Shown piece after piece: positions 26,359 to 35,923 of a DNA stretch of 64,000 nt. The position numbers and the translations under genes were made by a program. How positions within the stretch are numbered: position 1 is the stretch's first letter; each line of letters opens with the position of its first letter. The notes below the pieces were generated by a model, which saw nothing but the letters and a program-made list of their open reading frames with translations, made no database searches and was not told the DNA's origin. This DNA is from Sulfurospirillum sp. UCH001. Lineage in GTDB: Bacteria; Campylobacterota; Campylobacteria; Campylobacterales; Sulfurospirillaceae. The stretch is taken from the NCBI RefSeq assembly GCF_001548035.1, contig NZ_AP014723.1, positions 62,001 to 126,000 of the forward strand. Reading direction: 5' to 3'.

Positions 26359-27091
26359 TATAGTCTAATCCTATGTCAAGATATCGTCGCATTTTTTTGA
26401 TCTCATGAAAATCAAATGTTTGCATTATAAGCTTACTGTTATCATCGCTAGTGACATCACCAAATGGAGAGATAATGGCACTACTTTTAGCCATGCTCTC
26501 ATCAGCACCATTTGCACAAAGTACATAGGCTTGATTGCTGATAGCAAGGGCTGTGGTAAGTACCTCAAAGTGCTTTTTGCGAAGTTTTCCCCAATACGCA
26601 GGCACTAAGATAAGATCTGCCCCTTTGATTTGCTCCCATAATGTGGGAAAGCGAAGTTCAAAGCAGATAAGTACAGCAATTTTTATTCCATTAACTTCAA
26701 TAAGGCGGATATCTTCGTCTTTTCCTGCGCTAAAGTAGTGTTCTTCTTCCCCTAATGTGAACAGTTTAGCTTTTGCACGCGTACAAATCAGCTTTCCATG
26801 ATGAAAAAGCTTGAAGTTATTCATATAGCCTAAATCTGTTTTTTCAATTAAGGTGAGTCCAAATGTTTTATTGGAAGAGAGTTTTTCAAGAGATGGAAGC
26901 ACATGTGCGGAAAATGCGGCAGCTGCTTCCATGTTATCGTAGCTATAAGCACTTAAACAGAGCTCTGGTGCTAAAACAATGCTATGAGAAGGTGTTTGCT
27001 CAAGAAGCATTTGCAAGGTTGCAAAATTCTCCTCAAAGCTTCGGCCTTCATAGGCAAATTGTAAAGCACAAAGCGTCGGTTTAGAAGTCAT
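26336..27091 (-). CDS. Carbon-nitrogen hydrolase (nitrilase superfamily)
   Basis: This 251-residue member of the nitrilase superfamily has its catalytic triad in order: Glu in [10 protein letters not shown], Lys in RAKAKLF, and Cys in [10 protein letters not shown]. The family hydrolyses amides or nitriles; the substrate is not evident. I chose the ATG at 27091, where the domain begins (TLCALQF) and where it overlaps the nrdB stop by 11 bases. Longer frames read into nrdB. Co-transcribed with nrdB and pcm. Confidence 0.85.
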   Translation of the reverse strand: MTSKPTLCALQFAYEGRSFEENFATLQMLLEQTPSHSIVLAPELCLSAYSYDNMEAAAAFSAHVLPSLEKLSSNKTFGLTLIEKTDLGYMNNFKLFHHGKLICTRAKAKLFTLGEEEHYFSAGKDEDIRLIEVNGIKIAVLICFELRFPTLWEQIKGADLILVPAYWGKLRKKHFEVLTTALAISNQAYVLCANGADESMAKSSAIISPFGDVTSDDNSKLIMQTFDFHEIKKMRRYLDIGLDYNAANGSF

Positions 27092-28103
27092 CGAATGAGA
27101 GACTTCCTTTACTGTAATTTGAGACATTTCCTTCAAAGAAGTTTGTTTTTTGGTCATTAAATTTTGAAAAATCATCGACCCATTTAATTGGATGATTTGC
27201 ATTATAGAGTTTTTCAAAGCCAACAGCCGTTAAACGATCATCAATGAGGTAGTGGATATATGTTTCAATGATATCATCGGTGAAGCCCATAATTTGATTT
27301 TGAGTGATGTATTTACCCCACTCTATTTCAAGTTCACCTGCTTTTTGGAACATATCATAGACTTTTGCTTTAAGTGCAGCAGTAAAGAGTTCTGGACGTT
27401 CTTTTTGAACCGAATTAATCATGTTTTGGAAAATGAGAAGGTGTGTGATTTCATCACGCTGGATAAAACGAATCATCTGTGCACTTCCAAGCATCCTTCC
27501 CGCGCGTGCAAGGGCGTAAATCGCCGTAAAGCCTGAGTAGAAGTAAATGCCCTCTAAAATTTGGTTTGCAAACATCGCAAGAACTAGTTTTTCATCGGTG
27601 ACATCACCTGCAAGCTCTTCATAAACGCTTGAAATGTAGTCGTTTTTACGACGTAAAACCTCATCATGCTTTTCCATTTCGTAGATAAGGTCGGTATTAT
27701 CGCAAATGGCTTCAACCATTACAGCATACGATTTAGAATGATTTGCTTCTTCATAAGCTTGTCTAGAGAGACATGCATTGATTTCTGGAGCTGTAATATA
27801 GGGATTGATATTGTCAGCAAGGTTATTGGTTTGGAAACTATCCATGCTAATGAGTTGTGACCAAACAAGATCGTACATACGTTTTTCAGCATCGGTAAGA
27901 TTACGATTATAGTCAATAACATCTTTTGTGGTGTCAACTTCTTTAGGAAACCATGTATTTGCTTCCATCATATCCCACAGTTTAAGTGCCCACGTGTATT
28001 TTGCTTTAGTAAAATTTAAAATTCCATGAGGATTTCCACCAAAGACTCTGCGATCATTTAAGCTCTCATATGAGTTTGGATTATAGATTTTTTTGCGCTC
28101 CAC
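27081..28103 (-). CDS. nrdB: Ribonucleoside-diphosphate reductase beta subunit (class I)
   Basis: This 340-residue protein is the radical-generating subunit of the aerobic ribonucleotide reductase. The di-iron ligands lie on the expected helices ([35 protein letters not shown] and RDEITHL), and the C-terminal tail (GSLSFDDF) can dock to NrdA. Its partner nrdA is 4 kb away in a separate operon. A ribosome site (GGAAAC) precedes the ATG. Confidence 0.95.
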   Translation of the reverse strand: MERKKIYNPNSYESLNDRRVFGGNPHGILNFTKAKYTWALKLWDMMEANTWFPKEVDTTKDVIDYNRNLTDAEKRMYDLVWSQLISMDSFQTNNLADNINPYITAPEINACLSRQAYEEANHSKSYAVMVEAICDNTDLIYEMEKHDEVLRRKNDYISSVYEELAGDVTDEKLVLAMFANQILEGIYFYSGFTAIYALARAGRMLGSAQMIRFIQRDEITHLLIFQNMINSVQKERPELFTAALKAKVYDMFQKAGELEIEWGKYITQNQIMGFTDDIIETYIHYLIDDRLTAVGFEKLYNANHPIKWVDDFSKFNDQKTNFFEGNVSNYSKGSLSFDDF

Positions 28104-28143
28104 TACTGTTTCCTTGTTTCATTTTTTGTTTTAAAATAGGTTC

Positions 28144-28214
28144 TGCCAACTCTGTTGGCAAGCTTTAGTGCCATAGCGGCAAGCGTAGTCAAATTAGCTT
28201 TGCTAGTTTGACGT
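28144..28214. terminator. Two hairpins downstream of nrdG, the second with an AGC-TTT-GCT cap
   Basis: TGCCAAC pairs with GTTGGCA (28144-28160). GTCAAATTAGC pairs with GCTAGTTTGAC (28188-28212, one G-T pair) around TTT, flanked by CGTA and GTA. The second has the same cap and flanks as the hairpin at 2136-2160. The hairpins lie 20-90 bases beyond the nrdG stop, so they may terminate or stabilise the nrdD-nrdG transcript. Confidence 0.55.
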
Positions 28215-28230
28215 ATAAGAGATTATTGTA

Positions 28231-28950
28231 TCAAAAATTTCTTAATTCTATGGGCAAAAGTGGGGTTAATTGGCTCAAATCAAACTGATTTTGTTGCTTT
28301 TTTGTTGCGCCAAGTGTGGGCTCAACATGCAAATAGTTTTGAAGATAATACGTCCCAAGATACTCTTTTTTATGCAAATCTTCAATAATAGCATTGATGT
28401 CAGCAGGTGTGAGTAAATCACTGTGTAATGTAGTTCGTACTTCAAAAGGCAAATAACTTCGAATAAGAAGATTCAAACTTTGTTCGAACCTCTCAAAATG
28501 CCGATAATGAGTGAGTTCAGTATATTTATAATGAGGTGCTTTATAGTCCAATGCTATGTAGTCCACAAGACCATTTTCTATTAATGTTCTCAATAACTCA
28601 GGATTCGATCCATTGGTATCAATTTTGATTTTATAGTCTAAGGCTTTGATGGCTTCACAAAATGCTTCAAGATGGGGATATAATGTACATTCTCCACCAC
28701 TTAAAACAACACTATCAAGTCGCCCTTGTCTATTTTGTAAAAATTCGAGTGCTTCGTCTAAGCTAATGTTTCCATTATCTCTGACAATGTGAGGATTGTA
28801 GCAATAAGGACATGCCATATTGCATTTAGCAAACCAAAAAATAGACGCTAGATGATGGGGATAATCTAGCGTCGTAAATTTGGTAATGCTGTGGATTGGT
28901 TTATTTATGGCAGCATCTTTCAATAAACTGTGTTCGTTCTTTGTGCTCAC
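28231..28950 (-). CDS. nrdG: Anaerobic ribonucleotide reductase activating protein (radical SAM)
   Basis: This 239-residue radical-SAM protein carries the cluster motif CNMACPYC (Cys43, 47 and 50). It is expected to install the glycyl radical of class III ribonucleotide reductase; a further SGGECTLYP motif lies near residue 85. The start is GTG at 28950 after AGGA, 50 bases inside the small glycyl-radical gene. Location directly behind nrdD and its detached radical domain identifies the target. Confidence 0.9.
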   Translation of the reverse strand: MSTKNEHSLLKDAAINKPIHSITKFTTLDYPHHLASIFWFAKCNMACPYCYNPHIVRDNGNISLDEALEFLQNRQGRLDSVVLSGGECTLYPHLEAFCEAIKALDYKIKIDTNGSNPELLRTLIENGLVDYIALDYKAPHYKYTELTHYRHFERFEQSLNLLIRSYLPFEVRTTLHSDLLTPADINAIIEDLHKKEYLGTYYLQNYLHVEPTLGATKKQQNQFDLSQLTPLLPIELRNF

Positions 28951-29065
28951 CTGTTTTTCCTACGTTAAAGGATTCAACTGGGCGATGATAACCCATAACA
29001 CGCGTGTAAACGATACATTTAGTACGTTTTTCTTTTAATTTTTCTAAGATTTCTGTTTTGCTCAT
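28901..29065 (-). CDS. Detached glycyl-radical domain of NrdD (54 aa)
   Basis: This 54-residue frame starts in an ATGA overlap with the nrdD stop and has its own ribosome site (AAAAGGAG, 7 bases before the ATG). After a helical lead of about 16 residues it reads KCIVYTRVMGYHRPV, which is the end of a standard NrdD: Cys17 as the last zinc ligand, then the R-V-x-G-Y glycyl-radical motif with Gly25, then FNVGKTGEHKERTQF. The preceding nrdD product stops before this point, so the working enzyme needs both polypeptides. It overlaps nrdG by 50 bases. Confidence 0.85.
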   Translation of the reverse strand: MSKTEILEKLKEKRTKCIVYTRVMGYHRPVESFNVGKTGEHKERTQFIERCCHK

Positions 29066-31167
29066 GATGCTTCTCCTTTTTTGTATTGTTCAACGAGTTC
29101 TTCGTCACATTTAGGGCAAAATTCATGCTCACCACTGATATAACCATGCTTTTCACACACTGAGAAGACAGGTGTGATAGTAAGGTACGGCATACGGTAG
29201 TTCGTTATGACATTTTTTACCAACTTTTTACACGCTTCGCTTGAACTGATACGCTCTTTCATATAAAGATGCAGTACGGTTCCACCTGTGTATGAGCATT
29301 GAAGATCATCTTGTAAATCCAATGCTTCAAATGGATCATCGGTAAAATTCGCAGGAAGTTGAGAGGAATTGGTGTAATAAACATTTTTTCCTGATCCTGC
29401 TTGGATGATCTCAGGGTAGCGCTTCTTATCTTCTTTAGCAAAACGGTATGTTGTGCCCTCTGCTGGGGTTGCTTCAAGGTTGTAGAGATTACCTGTCTCT
29501 TCTTGATAAGCGACCATTTTGTTGCGCATAAATTCTAAGATTTCATGAGCAAATTCCATTCCATACTCATCCGCAATATTGTGTTTATCGTCTGTAAAAT
29601 TGCGGATCATTTCGTTGATTCCATTAACACCAATGGTTGAGAAGTGACTGTTAAATCCTGGTAAATAACGTGCTGTATAAGGATAGAGGCCACGATTATA
29701 CATCTCTTGAACAAACACACGTTTTTTTTCTAATGTTGACTTGGCGAGATCCATTAGGTATTCAAAACGCTCCATAAGTGCAGCTTTATTACCTTTGTAG
29801 AGATAACCAAGACGTGCCATATTGAGTGTTACAACACCAATACTTCCTGTCATTTCTGCACTTCCGAAAAGTCCACCACCACGTTTTAGTAGCTCTCTTA
29901 GATCGAGTTGTAAACGGCAGCACATCGAACGTACATGTCCTGGCTTATACGCTTTTGGATTTTCGACAAGTTTTCCATCAGCGTCTCTCACGTATTGGCT
30001 TCCAATAAAATTTTGGAAATAAGATGAACCAATTTTCGCTGTATTTTCAAATAGAAGGTCTGTATTTTCGCCATCCCAGTCAAAATCTTCAGTGATGTTA
30101 ACCGTAGGAATTGGGAATGTAAAAGGTTGACCTGTTTTATCGCCCTCAGTCATCACTTCGTAGTAAGCTCTGTTTATGAGATTCATCTCTTTTTGGAAAT
30201 GCTTGTAGGTCATAGCTTCAAGTGAAGTCACACCACGTTTTTTTGCCTCTTCAAGAAGTTCTGTATCGTTAATATCTTTGAAAAGATGGCGCTGACTTGA
30301 TGTTGGAATTTGATCAGCTAAGTCTTTAGGCACAGTCCAATCAATCGTAATGTTGGTAAATGGGCTCTGTCCCCAACGAGCTGGTACATTAAGATTGTAA
30401 ATAAAGCTACGAATCGCTTTTTTGATCTCTTTATACGAAATTTTATCTTTAAACGCATACGGTGCTAAGTAGGTATCAAATGAGCTAAACGCTTGCGCTC
30501 CTGCCCATTCGCTCTGAAGTATTCCTAAAAAGTTAGCCATTTGTCCCAGTGCTTCTCTAAAGTGCATCGGAGGACGGCTTTCAACACGACCACGAACGCC
30601 ATTAAAGCCTTCATCTAAAAGAACTCTAAGGCTCCAACCTGCACAATAAGCTGTTAAACAGTCAAGATCGTGGATATGATAATCACCATTTCTGTGTGCT
30701 AATCCCTCTTCTTTAGAATAAATTTTATCAAGCCAGTAGTTTGCAATGACTTTTCCTGCTGTATTGTTAACAAGACCCGCATTAGAGTAGCCTGTATTGG
30801 AGTTTGCTTTGATTCTCCAATCGCTTTTGCCAATATATTCTTCAATGGTTTGACTTGAGTTTACATAGGTTGTATCTTCATTGAGTCCGTAAATATGCTC
30901 ACGTTGCATTTTATGTGTATGACGATAGAGAATGAAAGAGCGCATAACATCGAAATAACGTGATTTATAGAGCTCTTGTTCGATCATATCTTGGAAGTCT
31001 TCGACCGCTGCTACACGTTTTTTCTCAATACGCTTAAGAATCTCTTTAAAGATACTTTCGTCGTACGTTACACCTTCACTTTTGAATGCTTTTTTGATTG
31101 CATCTTCGATTTTAAAAGGTTGAAATTCTTCTGTTGTGCCGTCACGTTTGAGTACTTTGGTTAGCAT
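29062..31167 (-). CDS. nrdD: Anaerobic (class III) ribonucleoside-triphosphate reductase, main subunit lacking the radical glycine
   Basis: This 701-residue protein has an N-terminal ATP-cone (KVLKRDGTTEEFQPFKIEDA) followed by the catalytic ten-strand barrel domain (segments such as GFNSHFSTIGVNGINE). The C terminus contains three zinc-site Cys (671, 684, 687; CEKHGYISGEHEFCPKC) and then ends at GEAS. The fourth Cys and the glycyl-radical motif normally found in the next 40 residues are encoded by the overlapping gene at 28901-29065. A minus-strand -10 box (TATAAT, 31196-31201) and a CTTAAT/ATTAAG palindrome (31224-31236) lie upstream. Confidence 0.93.
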   Translation of the reverse strand: MLTKVLKRDGTTEEFQPFKIEDAIKKAFKSEGVTYDESIFKEILKRIEKKRVAAVEDFQDMIEQELYKSRYFDVMRSFILYRHTHKMQREHIYGLNEDTTYVNSSQTIEEYIGKSDWRIKANSNTGYSNAGLVNNTAGKVIANYWLDKIYSKEEGLAHRNGDYHIHDLDCLTAYCAGWSLRVLLDEGFNGVRGRVESRPPMHFREALGQMANFLGILQSEWAGAQAFSSFDTYLAPYAFKDKISYKEIKKAIRSFIYNLNVPARWGQSPFTNITIDWTVPKDLADQIPTSSQRHLFKDINDTELLEEAKKRGVTSLEAMTYKHFQKEMNLINRAYYEVMTEGDKTGQPFTFPIPTVNITEDFDWDGENTDLLFENTAKIGSSYFQNFIGSQYVRDADGKLVENPKAYKPGHVRSMCCRLQLDLRELLKRGGGLFGSAEMTGSIGVVTLNMARLGYLYKGNKAALMERFEYLMDLAKSTLEKKRVFVQEMYNRGLYPYTARYLPGFNSHFSTIGVNGINEMIRNFTDDKHNIADEYGMEFAHEILEFMRNKMVAYQEETGNLYNLEATPAEGTTYRFAKEDKKRYPEIIQAGSGKNVYYTNSSQLPANFTDDPFEALDLQDDLQCSYTGGTVLHLYMKERISSSEACKKLVKNVITNYRMPYLTITPVFSVCEKHGYISGEHEFCPKCDEELVEQYKKGEAS

Positions 31168-31261
31168 GGTTATCCTAGATTTAAAAGTAGTGAAGATTAT
31201 AGTAAGTGTAAAATTTAAAGAAACTTAATAATTAAGCTGAAACAAATATGTCACAGGCTCT

Positions 31262-31286
31262 AAAAAACTAGATTTTATAGTTTTTT
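31262..31286. terminator. Terminator downstream of the racemase gene
   Basis: AAAAAACTA and TAGTTTTTT form a 9-bp stem around 7 bases, with A/T runs giving bidirectional character. It lies in the 210-base AT-rich gap between the racemase gene end and the nrdD promoter. Confidence 0.5.
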
Positions 31287-31377
31287 CTTAATGATTTTAA
31301 ATGCTTATTTTAAGTGCTTTTATTCATATTTTGAATAAAAAATATTATATAAAAAAATTAATATTATTTTTTAAAAA

Positions 31378-32088
31378 TTAGAAAGAAGTTTCTTGTTCTA
31401 GTGCGTGTTTAATTGCTTCGTTCACATGTAAAACAGTCGTGTCAAATAGCGCAAGATTGGAACTTCTTTGATCTAGTAAAAGCCCAATTTCAGTACATCC
31501 TAGAATAACGGAATCAATACGTTCATCACCTTTTTTCAAATCATCAATAATGTGTAAAAACTTTCTTCTTGAGTCTGTTTCAATTTTACCAATACAAAGT
31601 TCATTGAAGATAATCTGATTGATTGTCTCAATGGATTTTTCATCAGGAACAATCACATTAATCTTATGTGCATTTAAAATATCTTTGTAAAAAGATTCTT
31701 GCATGGTAAATTTTGTACCTAGTAAAATTGCATTGCGTTTTTCTTGAGTCAGTAATGCAGTGGCTGTGGCTTCGGCGATATGAAGAAAAGGAATGTTAAC
31801 AAAAGGGGTAACTAGAGGAAGAATTTTGTGCATGGTATTTGTACATAGAAGAATGAAATCTGCTCCTGCACGTTGTAGTGAAAGGGCTGCTTCTTTAATA
31901 ATTAAAGCAGCCTCTTTCCAATTTCCTTCATTTTGTAACCGTGCTATAGGTGCAAAATCAACAGAATAGAGAATAATCTTAGCGCTATGAAGGCCTCCGA
32001 GCTTTGCTTTTACACCTTCATTGAGAAGTTTGTAATAACTCGTTGTGGATTCCCAACTCATACCACCAATTAATCCTATCGTTTTCAT
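31378..32088 (-). CDS. Aspartate/glutamate racemase-family protein
   Basis: This 236-residue cofactor-independent racemase has both catalytic Cys in context: LLCTNTMHK and LGCTEIGLLL. It begins with the family start KTIGLIGGMSWEST. It probably interconverts aspartate (or another acidic amino acid) enantiomers in the cytoplasm. I chose the ATG at 32088 after AAGGGTG; an upstream ATG adds 13 residues overlapping nrdA. It is the last gene of the purB-nrdA operon. Confidence 0.88.
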   Translation of the reverse strand: MKTIGLIGGMSWESTTSYYKLLNEGVKAKLGGLHSAKIILYSVDFAPIARLQNEGNWKEAALIIKEAALSLQRAGADFILLCTNTMHKILPLVTPFVNIPFLHIAEATATALLTQEKRNAILLGTKFTMQESFYKDILNAHKINVIVPDEKSIETINQIIFNELCIGKIETDSRRKFLHIIDDLKKGDERIDSVILGCTEIGLLLDQRSSNLALFDTTVLHVNEAIKHALEQETSF

Positions 32089-32110
32089 GCTCACCCTTGC
32101 GTCATTATGG

Positions 32111-34477
32111 TTACTGGCACCCTTCACATTCGATACTTCTATCCGCTACTTCGAGCTTGTTTTCAGGCGATTGTGAACGTAGATAATACGTTGATTTAAT
32201 ACCCAGTTTCCAGCCTAACATGTAAATGTCATTGAGGTATTTACCACTGGCTTTATCTAAGGTGATAAAGATGTTAAGGCTTTGTCCTTGATCGATCCAT
32301 TTTTGTCTAATTGCCCCCGCCTTAATCAGTACTCTTTGATCGAGTTCATACGCAGGCGTGTAAAATCCCCATGTATCAGGATTGAGGTCTGGAGCAACGA
32401 CAGGAATCATGCCAGAGAGATTCTCTTCAAACCATTTACGTTTATACACAGGTTCAATCGTTTGAGTTGTTCCTACAAGGATAGAAATTGAGCTGGTTGG
32501 TGCAATTGCCATTAGATAGCCATTGCGCATACCATTTTGTTTTACTTTTTCTTTTAAGTTGTCCCAGTCATACATGTAACCAAAAAGTCCACCACGGTCT
32601 ACTAATTTTTTTGCTTCTTCATTAGCTGTATCGATAGGGAATATACCTTTACTCCATTTTGAACCTGAAAATTCAGGATAAGCGCCTTTTTCAATGGCAA
32701 GATTAGAAGATGCAAGAATAGCGTTATAACTGATTGCTTCCATGACTTCATCAATTTTACTGAAGTGCTCGTAACTTCCCCATGCAATGTGTTGTTCTGC
32801 AAGCATTTGTGCTTCACCCATCACGCCTAAACCAATAGCACGTGATTTGAGGTTTGTATGTTTTACTTTTGCATGTGGATAGAAATTAAGATCGATAACA
32901 TTATCGAGCATTCTAATAGCGACAGGTATCGTTCGTTCAATATCTTCTTTGGTATTGATTTTAGAAAGGTTGACACTTGCTAAATTACATACAGCCGTTT
33001 TTCCTTCTATCATCTCTTTTTCAACAATGAAAATATCTTTGCCATCGATGCTATCAAGAGCTGTTACCTTTTTAGCCTCTTTGGTAATGCCACTATCTAC
33101 TTTAACTAAATCACTCTCTTCATAAGTAATATATGTTTGATCATTAAAAACGATTTTAATTTTATAGTGATTTGGTTGTGTATTTTGGAAAATCTCTGTA
33201 CATAGGTTTGAACTTCGAATAATGCCGGTATGGTCATTTGGATTAGCCTTATTGGCGTTATCTTTAAAGCATAAAAAAGGACTTCCGCTCTCAAAATAAC
33301 TGGTAAGGATTTTTTTCCATAATTCTTTCGCAGGTACATACTCTTTTGCAACATTTTCATTTTGTTCATATGCGATATAACGTCTCTCAAACTCTTCGCC
33401 AAATACTTCACAAAGATCGCCTGTCTCTGCTGGGTCAAAAAGTGTCCAAATGGCGTTTTCTTCTACACGCTTCATAAACAAGTCATTGATCCATAATGCT
33501 GGGAAAAGTTCATGTGCACGACGTCTCTCTTCGCCTGAGTTTTTCTTTAGATCTAGGAAGTCAGAAATGTCCATATGCCACGGTTCTAAATAAACAGCAA
33601 TAGCACCTTTTCGTGTTCCCAATTGGTCAACAGCGACAGCAATGTCATTGGTAATTTTCAAAAATGGAATAACGCCACCAGCAGCATTCTTATGTCCATC
33701 GATCATTCCGCCCATTGAACGTACTAAGTTCCAATCCCAACCAATGCCACCGCCAAATTTACTAAGGAGTGACATCTCTTTGTAAGAGTCAAAAATACCT
33801 TCGATATTATCTGGAGTACTTCCGATGTAGCAAGAGCTTAATTGATGGCGTGTTGTTCGTGCGTTTGATAGGGTTGGAGTTGCAAGCATCACTTCAAACT
33901 TACTGATAACATCATAGAACTTCTTAGCCCAATCTTGTGAATTAAGCTCATTTTGTGCTAAAAACATTGCGATTGCCATGAACATATGTTGTGGCAATTC
34001 AATAGGCTTACCTTGTCTGTTTTTAATCAAATAACGATCATGTAATGTTTTGACACCAAGGTAAGTAAACTGGAGGTCACGCTCTGGTCTTATATAGGCT
34101 TCGAGATCTTTTAGATCATATTTTTCTTTTAGGCCTAAAGCGATGCGTCCCTCTTTTTCTCCACGTTCCAAATATTCTGCAAAGTTTCCATAACCTGTAA
34201 AACCATTTACTTTGTGATAGAGGTCATACAAGAAAAGACGTGCAGCAACATAGGTCCAATTTGGACGGTCAATGTCGATTTTATCAACCGCTGTTTTGAT
34301 CAATGTTTTTTGAATTTCTTCTGTAGTGATTTGATCACGAAATTGAATTTTTGCATCGACTTCAAGCTCACTTTGAGAAACGTTATCTAAACCTTTGATG
34401 GCTGAGCTAGTATATTTTTGTATTTTAGAGATATCTAGTGGCTCAATGCGACCATTACGCTTTTGAACGGTTAACAT
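32111..34477 (-). CDS. nrdA: Ribonucleoside-diphosphate reductase alpha subunit (class I)
   Basis: This 788-residue protein is the catalytic subunit of aerobic ribonucleotide reductase. It has an N-terminal ATP-cone (KRNGRIEPLDISKIQKY). The active-site Cys appear in order: SSCYIG, NLCTEI and AVCNLASVNLS. The redox pair is at the C terminus (ECEGCQ). The ATG overlaps the purB stop by one base, so the pair is translated together. Confidence 0.96.
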   Translation of the reverse strand: MLTVQKRNGRIEPLDISKIQKYTSSAIKGLDNVSQSELEVDAKIQFRDQITTEEIQKTLIKTAVDKIDIDRPNWTYVAARLFLYDLYHKVNGFTGYGNFAEYLERGEKEGRIALGLKEKYDLKDLEAYIRPERDLQFTYLGVKTLHDRYLIKNRQGKPIELPQHMFMAIAMFLAQNELNSQDWAKKFYDVISKFEVMLATPTLSNARTTRHQLSSCYIGSTPDNIEGIFDSYKEMSLLSKFGGGIGWDWNLVRSMGGMIDGHKNAAGGVIPFLKITNDIAVAVDQLGTRKGAIAVYLEPWHMDISDFLDLKKNSGEERRRAHELFPALWINDLFMKRVEENAIWTLFDPAETGDLCEVFGEEFERRYIAYEQNENVAKEYVPAKELWKKILTSYFESGSPFLCFKDNANKANPNDHTGIIRSSNLCTEIFQNTQPNHYKIKIVFNDQTYITYEESDLVKVDSGITKEAKKVTALDSIDGKDIFIVEKEMIEGKTAVCNLASVNLSKINTKEDIERTIPVAIRMLDNVIDLNFYPHAKVKHTNLKSRAIGLGVMGEAQMLAEQHIAWGSYEHFSKIDEVMEAISYNAILASSNLAIEKGAYPEFSGSKWSKGIFPIDTANEEAKKLVDRGGLFGYMYDWDNLKEKVKQNGMRNGYLMAIAPTSSISILVGTTQTIEPVYKRKWFEENLSGMIPVVAPDLNPDTWGFYTPAYELDQRVLIKAGAIRQKWIDQGQSLNIFITLDKASGKYLNDIYMLGWKLGIKSTYYLRSQSPENKLEVADRSIECEGCQ

Positions 34478-35805
34478 TATTTAAACACCCTTTGAAAGAT
34501 TTTATCAACATTTTTTGTATAGTAGCCATAGTCAAAACACTCTCTGATTTCTGCTTCACTAAGTTTTGCTCTTAAGTCCTCATCTGCTAATAAGTTTTGA
34601 AGGTATAAGCTCTCTCCCTCAGCATTAAGGGCAGGTTTTCCTTGTTGTAGGTCTTCCCAAACTTTCATCGCATTACGTTGAACAATTTTGTAAGCATCTT
34701 CACGTGAAACATTTTTAAGAGGGAGTTCTAGAAGAATTCTTTGTGAAAAGACAAGTCCACCTGTAAGGTTAAGGTTTCTCATCATATTTTCAGGGTAAAC
34801 CACAAGTTTAGAGATAACGCTGTTAAGACGGTTAAGCATAAAGTCTGTTGTGATAAAACCATCTGGTAAAATAAAACGTTCAACTGAACTGTGACTGATA
34901 TCTCTTTCATGCCACAATGCAACGTTTTCCATAGCAGGGATAGCATAAGAGCGAATCATACGGCAAAGACCAGTGATATTCTCACTTAAGACTGGATTGC
35001 GTTTGTGAGGCATTGCAGAGCTGCCCTTTTGTCCTTTTTCAAAGAACTCTTCACATTCATAAACTTCTGTACGTTGATAGTGACGAACAGCCACAGCAAT
35101 TTTTTCACAACTTGATGCTAAGAGTGCTAGAGCATTCATCAAAGCAGCATAACGATCACGTTGAATCACTTGGTTTGAAACAGGTGCAGGAGTGAGTCCT
35201 AAATCTTCACAAACAAGTTCTTCAAGCTCAATAGGTGAATGAGCCATATTCCCCATAGCTCCACTGATTTGTCCAACAGAAATTACTTCCATTACATTTT
35301 CAAGATTTTTGAGGTTTCGTTTGATCTCTTCATACCAAATTGCAAGAACGAGACCGAACGTAATAGGCTCACCATGAATTCCATGACTTCTTCCGACCAT
35401 CAAAGTCATTTTATGTTCCATAGCTCTCGTTTTCAAAGATTCCATAAGCACTTTAACATCATCAATAATAACGGCTAAAGAGTCACGCATTTGAAGTGCT
35501 ACAGCAGTATCGATACAATCAGAACTTGTCATACCATAATGTACCCATCTGCTCTCTTCACCAAGGCTATCGGCAACACTTGTCAAGAAAGCGATAACAT
35601 CATGGCGTGTCACTTTTTCAATTTCATCAATTCGTTCAATATTGAACTTTGCATTTTTAACGATTTTCTCACAATCAGCATCTGGAATGAGGCCTAGTTT
35701 ATTCCACGCTTTTGTTGCAGCTTTTTCAACTTTGAGCCATGCGTCATATTTTGCCTCAATTGTCCAATGCTTTTTCATCTCTTCTCTTGCGTAGCGCTCT
35801 ACCAT
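34477..35805 (-). CDS. purB: Adenylosuccinate lyase
   Basis: This 442-residue member of the fumarase/aspartase superfamily acts twice in purine synthesis, cleaving SAICAR and adenylosuccinate. The signature loop GSSAMPHKRNP is present, along with the GRSHGIHGEP and MTSSDCIDTA segments. I chose the ATG at 35805 (MVERYAREEM), six bases after AAGGA. An ATG two codons earlier abuts the ribosome site. Confidence 0.96.
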   Translation of the reverse strand: MVERYAREEMKKHWTIEAKYDAWLKVEKAATKAWNKLGLIPDADCEKIVKNAKFNIERIDEIEKVTRHDVIAFLTSVADSLGEESRWVHYGMTSSDCIDTAVALQMRDSLAVIIDDVKVLMESLKTRAMEHKMTLMVGRSHGIHGEPITFGLVLAIWYEEIKRNLKNLENVMEVISVGQISGAMGNMAHSPIELEELVCEDLGLTPAPVSNQVIQRDRYAALMNALALLASSCEKIAVAVRHYQRTEVYECEEFFEKGQKGSSAMPHKRNPVLSENITGLCRMIRSYAIPAMENVALWHERDISHSSVERFILPDGFITTDFMLNRLNSVISKLVVYPENMMRNLNLTGGLVFSQRILLELPLKNVSREDAYKIVQRNAMKVWEDLQQGKPALNAEGESLYLQNLLADEDLRAKLSEAEIRECFDYGYYTKNVDKIFQRVFK

Positions 35806-35923
35806 TTTCATTCCTTGTCTGTTTTGTGATTTTTCTGTGATAAAATACTGTGAATTTATCTATAGAATCGTGTTTTATTTGATTCTTTATTTTAACAATA
35901 TCGGACTAAAAAAGGGTTGAATT

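Noticed and set aside
28901-29065. Sequencing frameshift as the cause of the split nrdD
   Set aside because: The small frame has its own ribosome site and about 16 extra residues before the conserved block. A single indel would not produce these. Resequencing would settle it.
31995-32010. AGCTTTGCT inside the racemase gene as another member of the hairpin family
   Set aside because: There is no surrounding stem and it lies in coding sequence, so it is a chance match to the cap.
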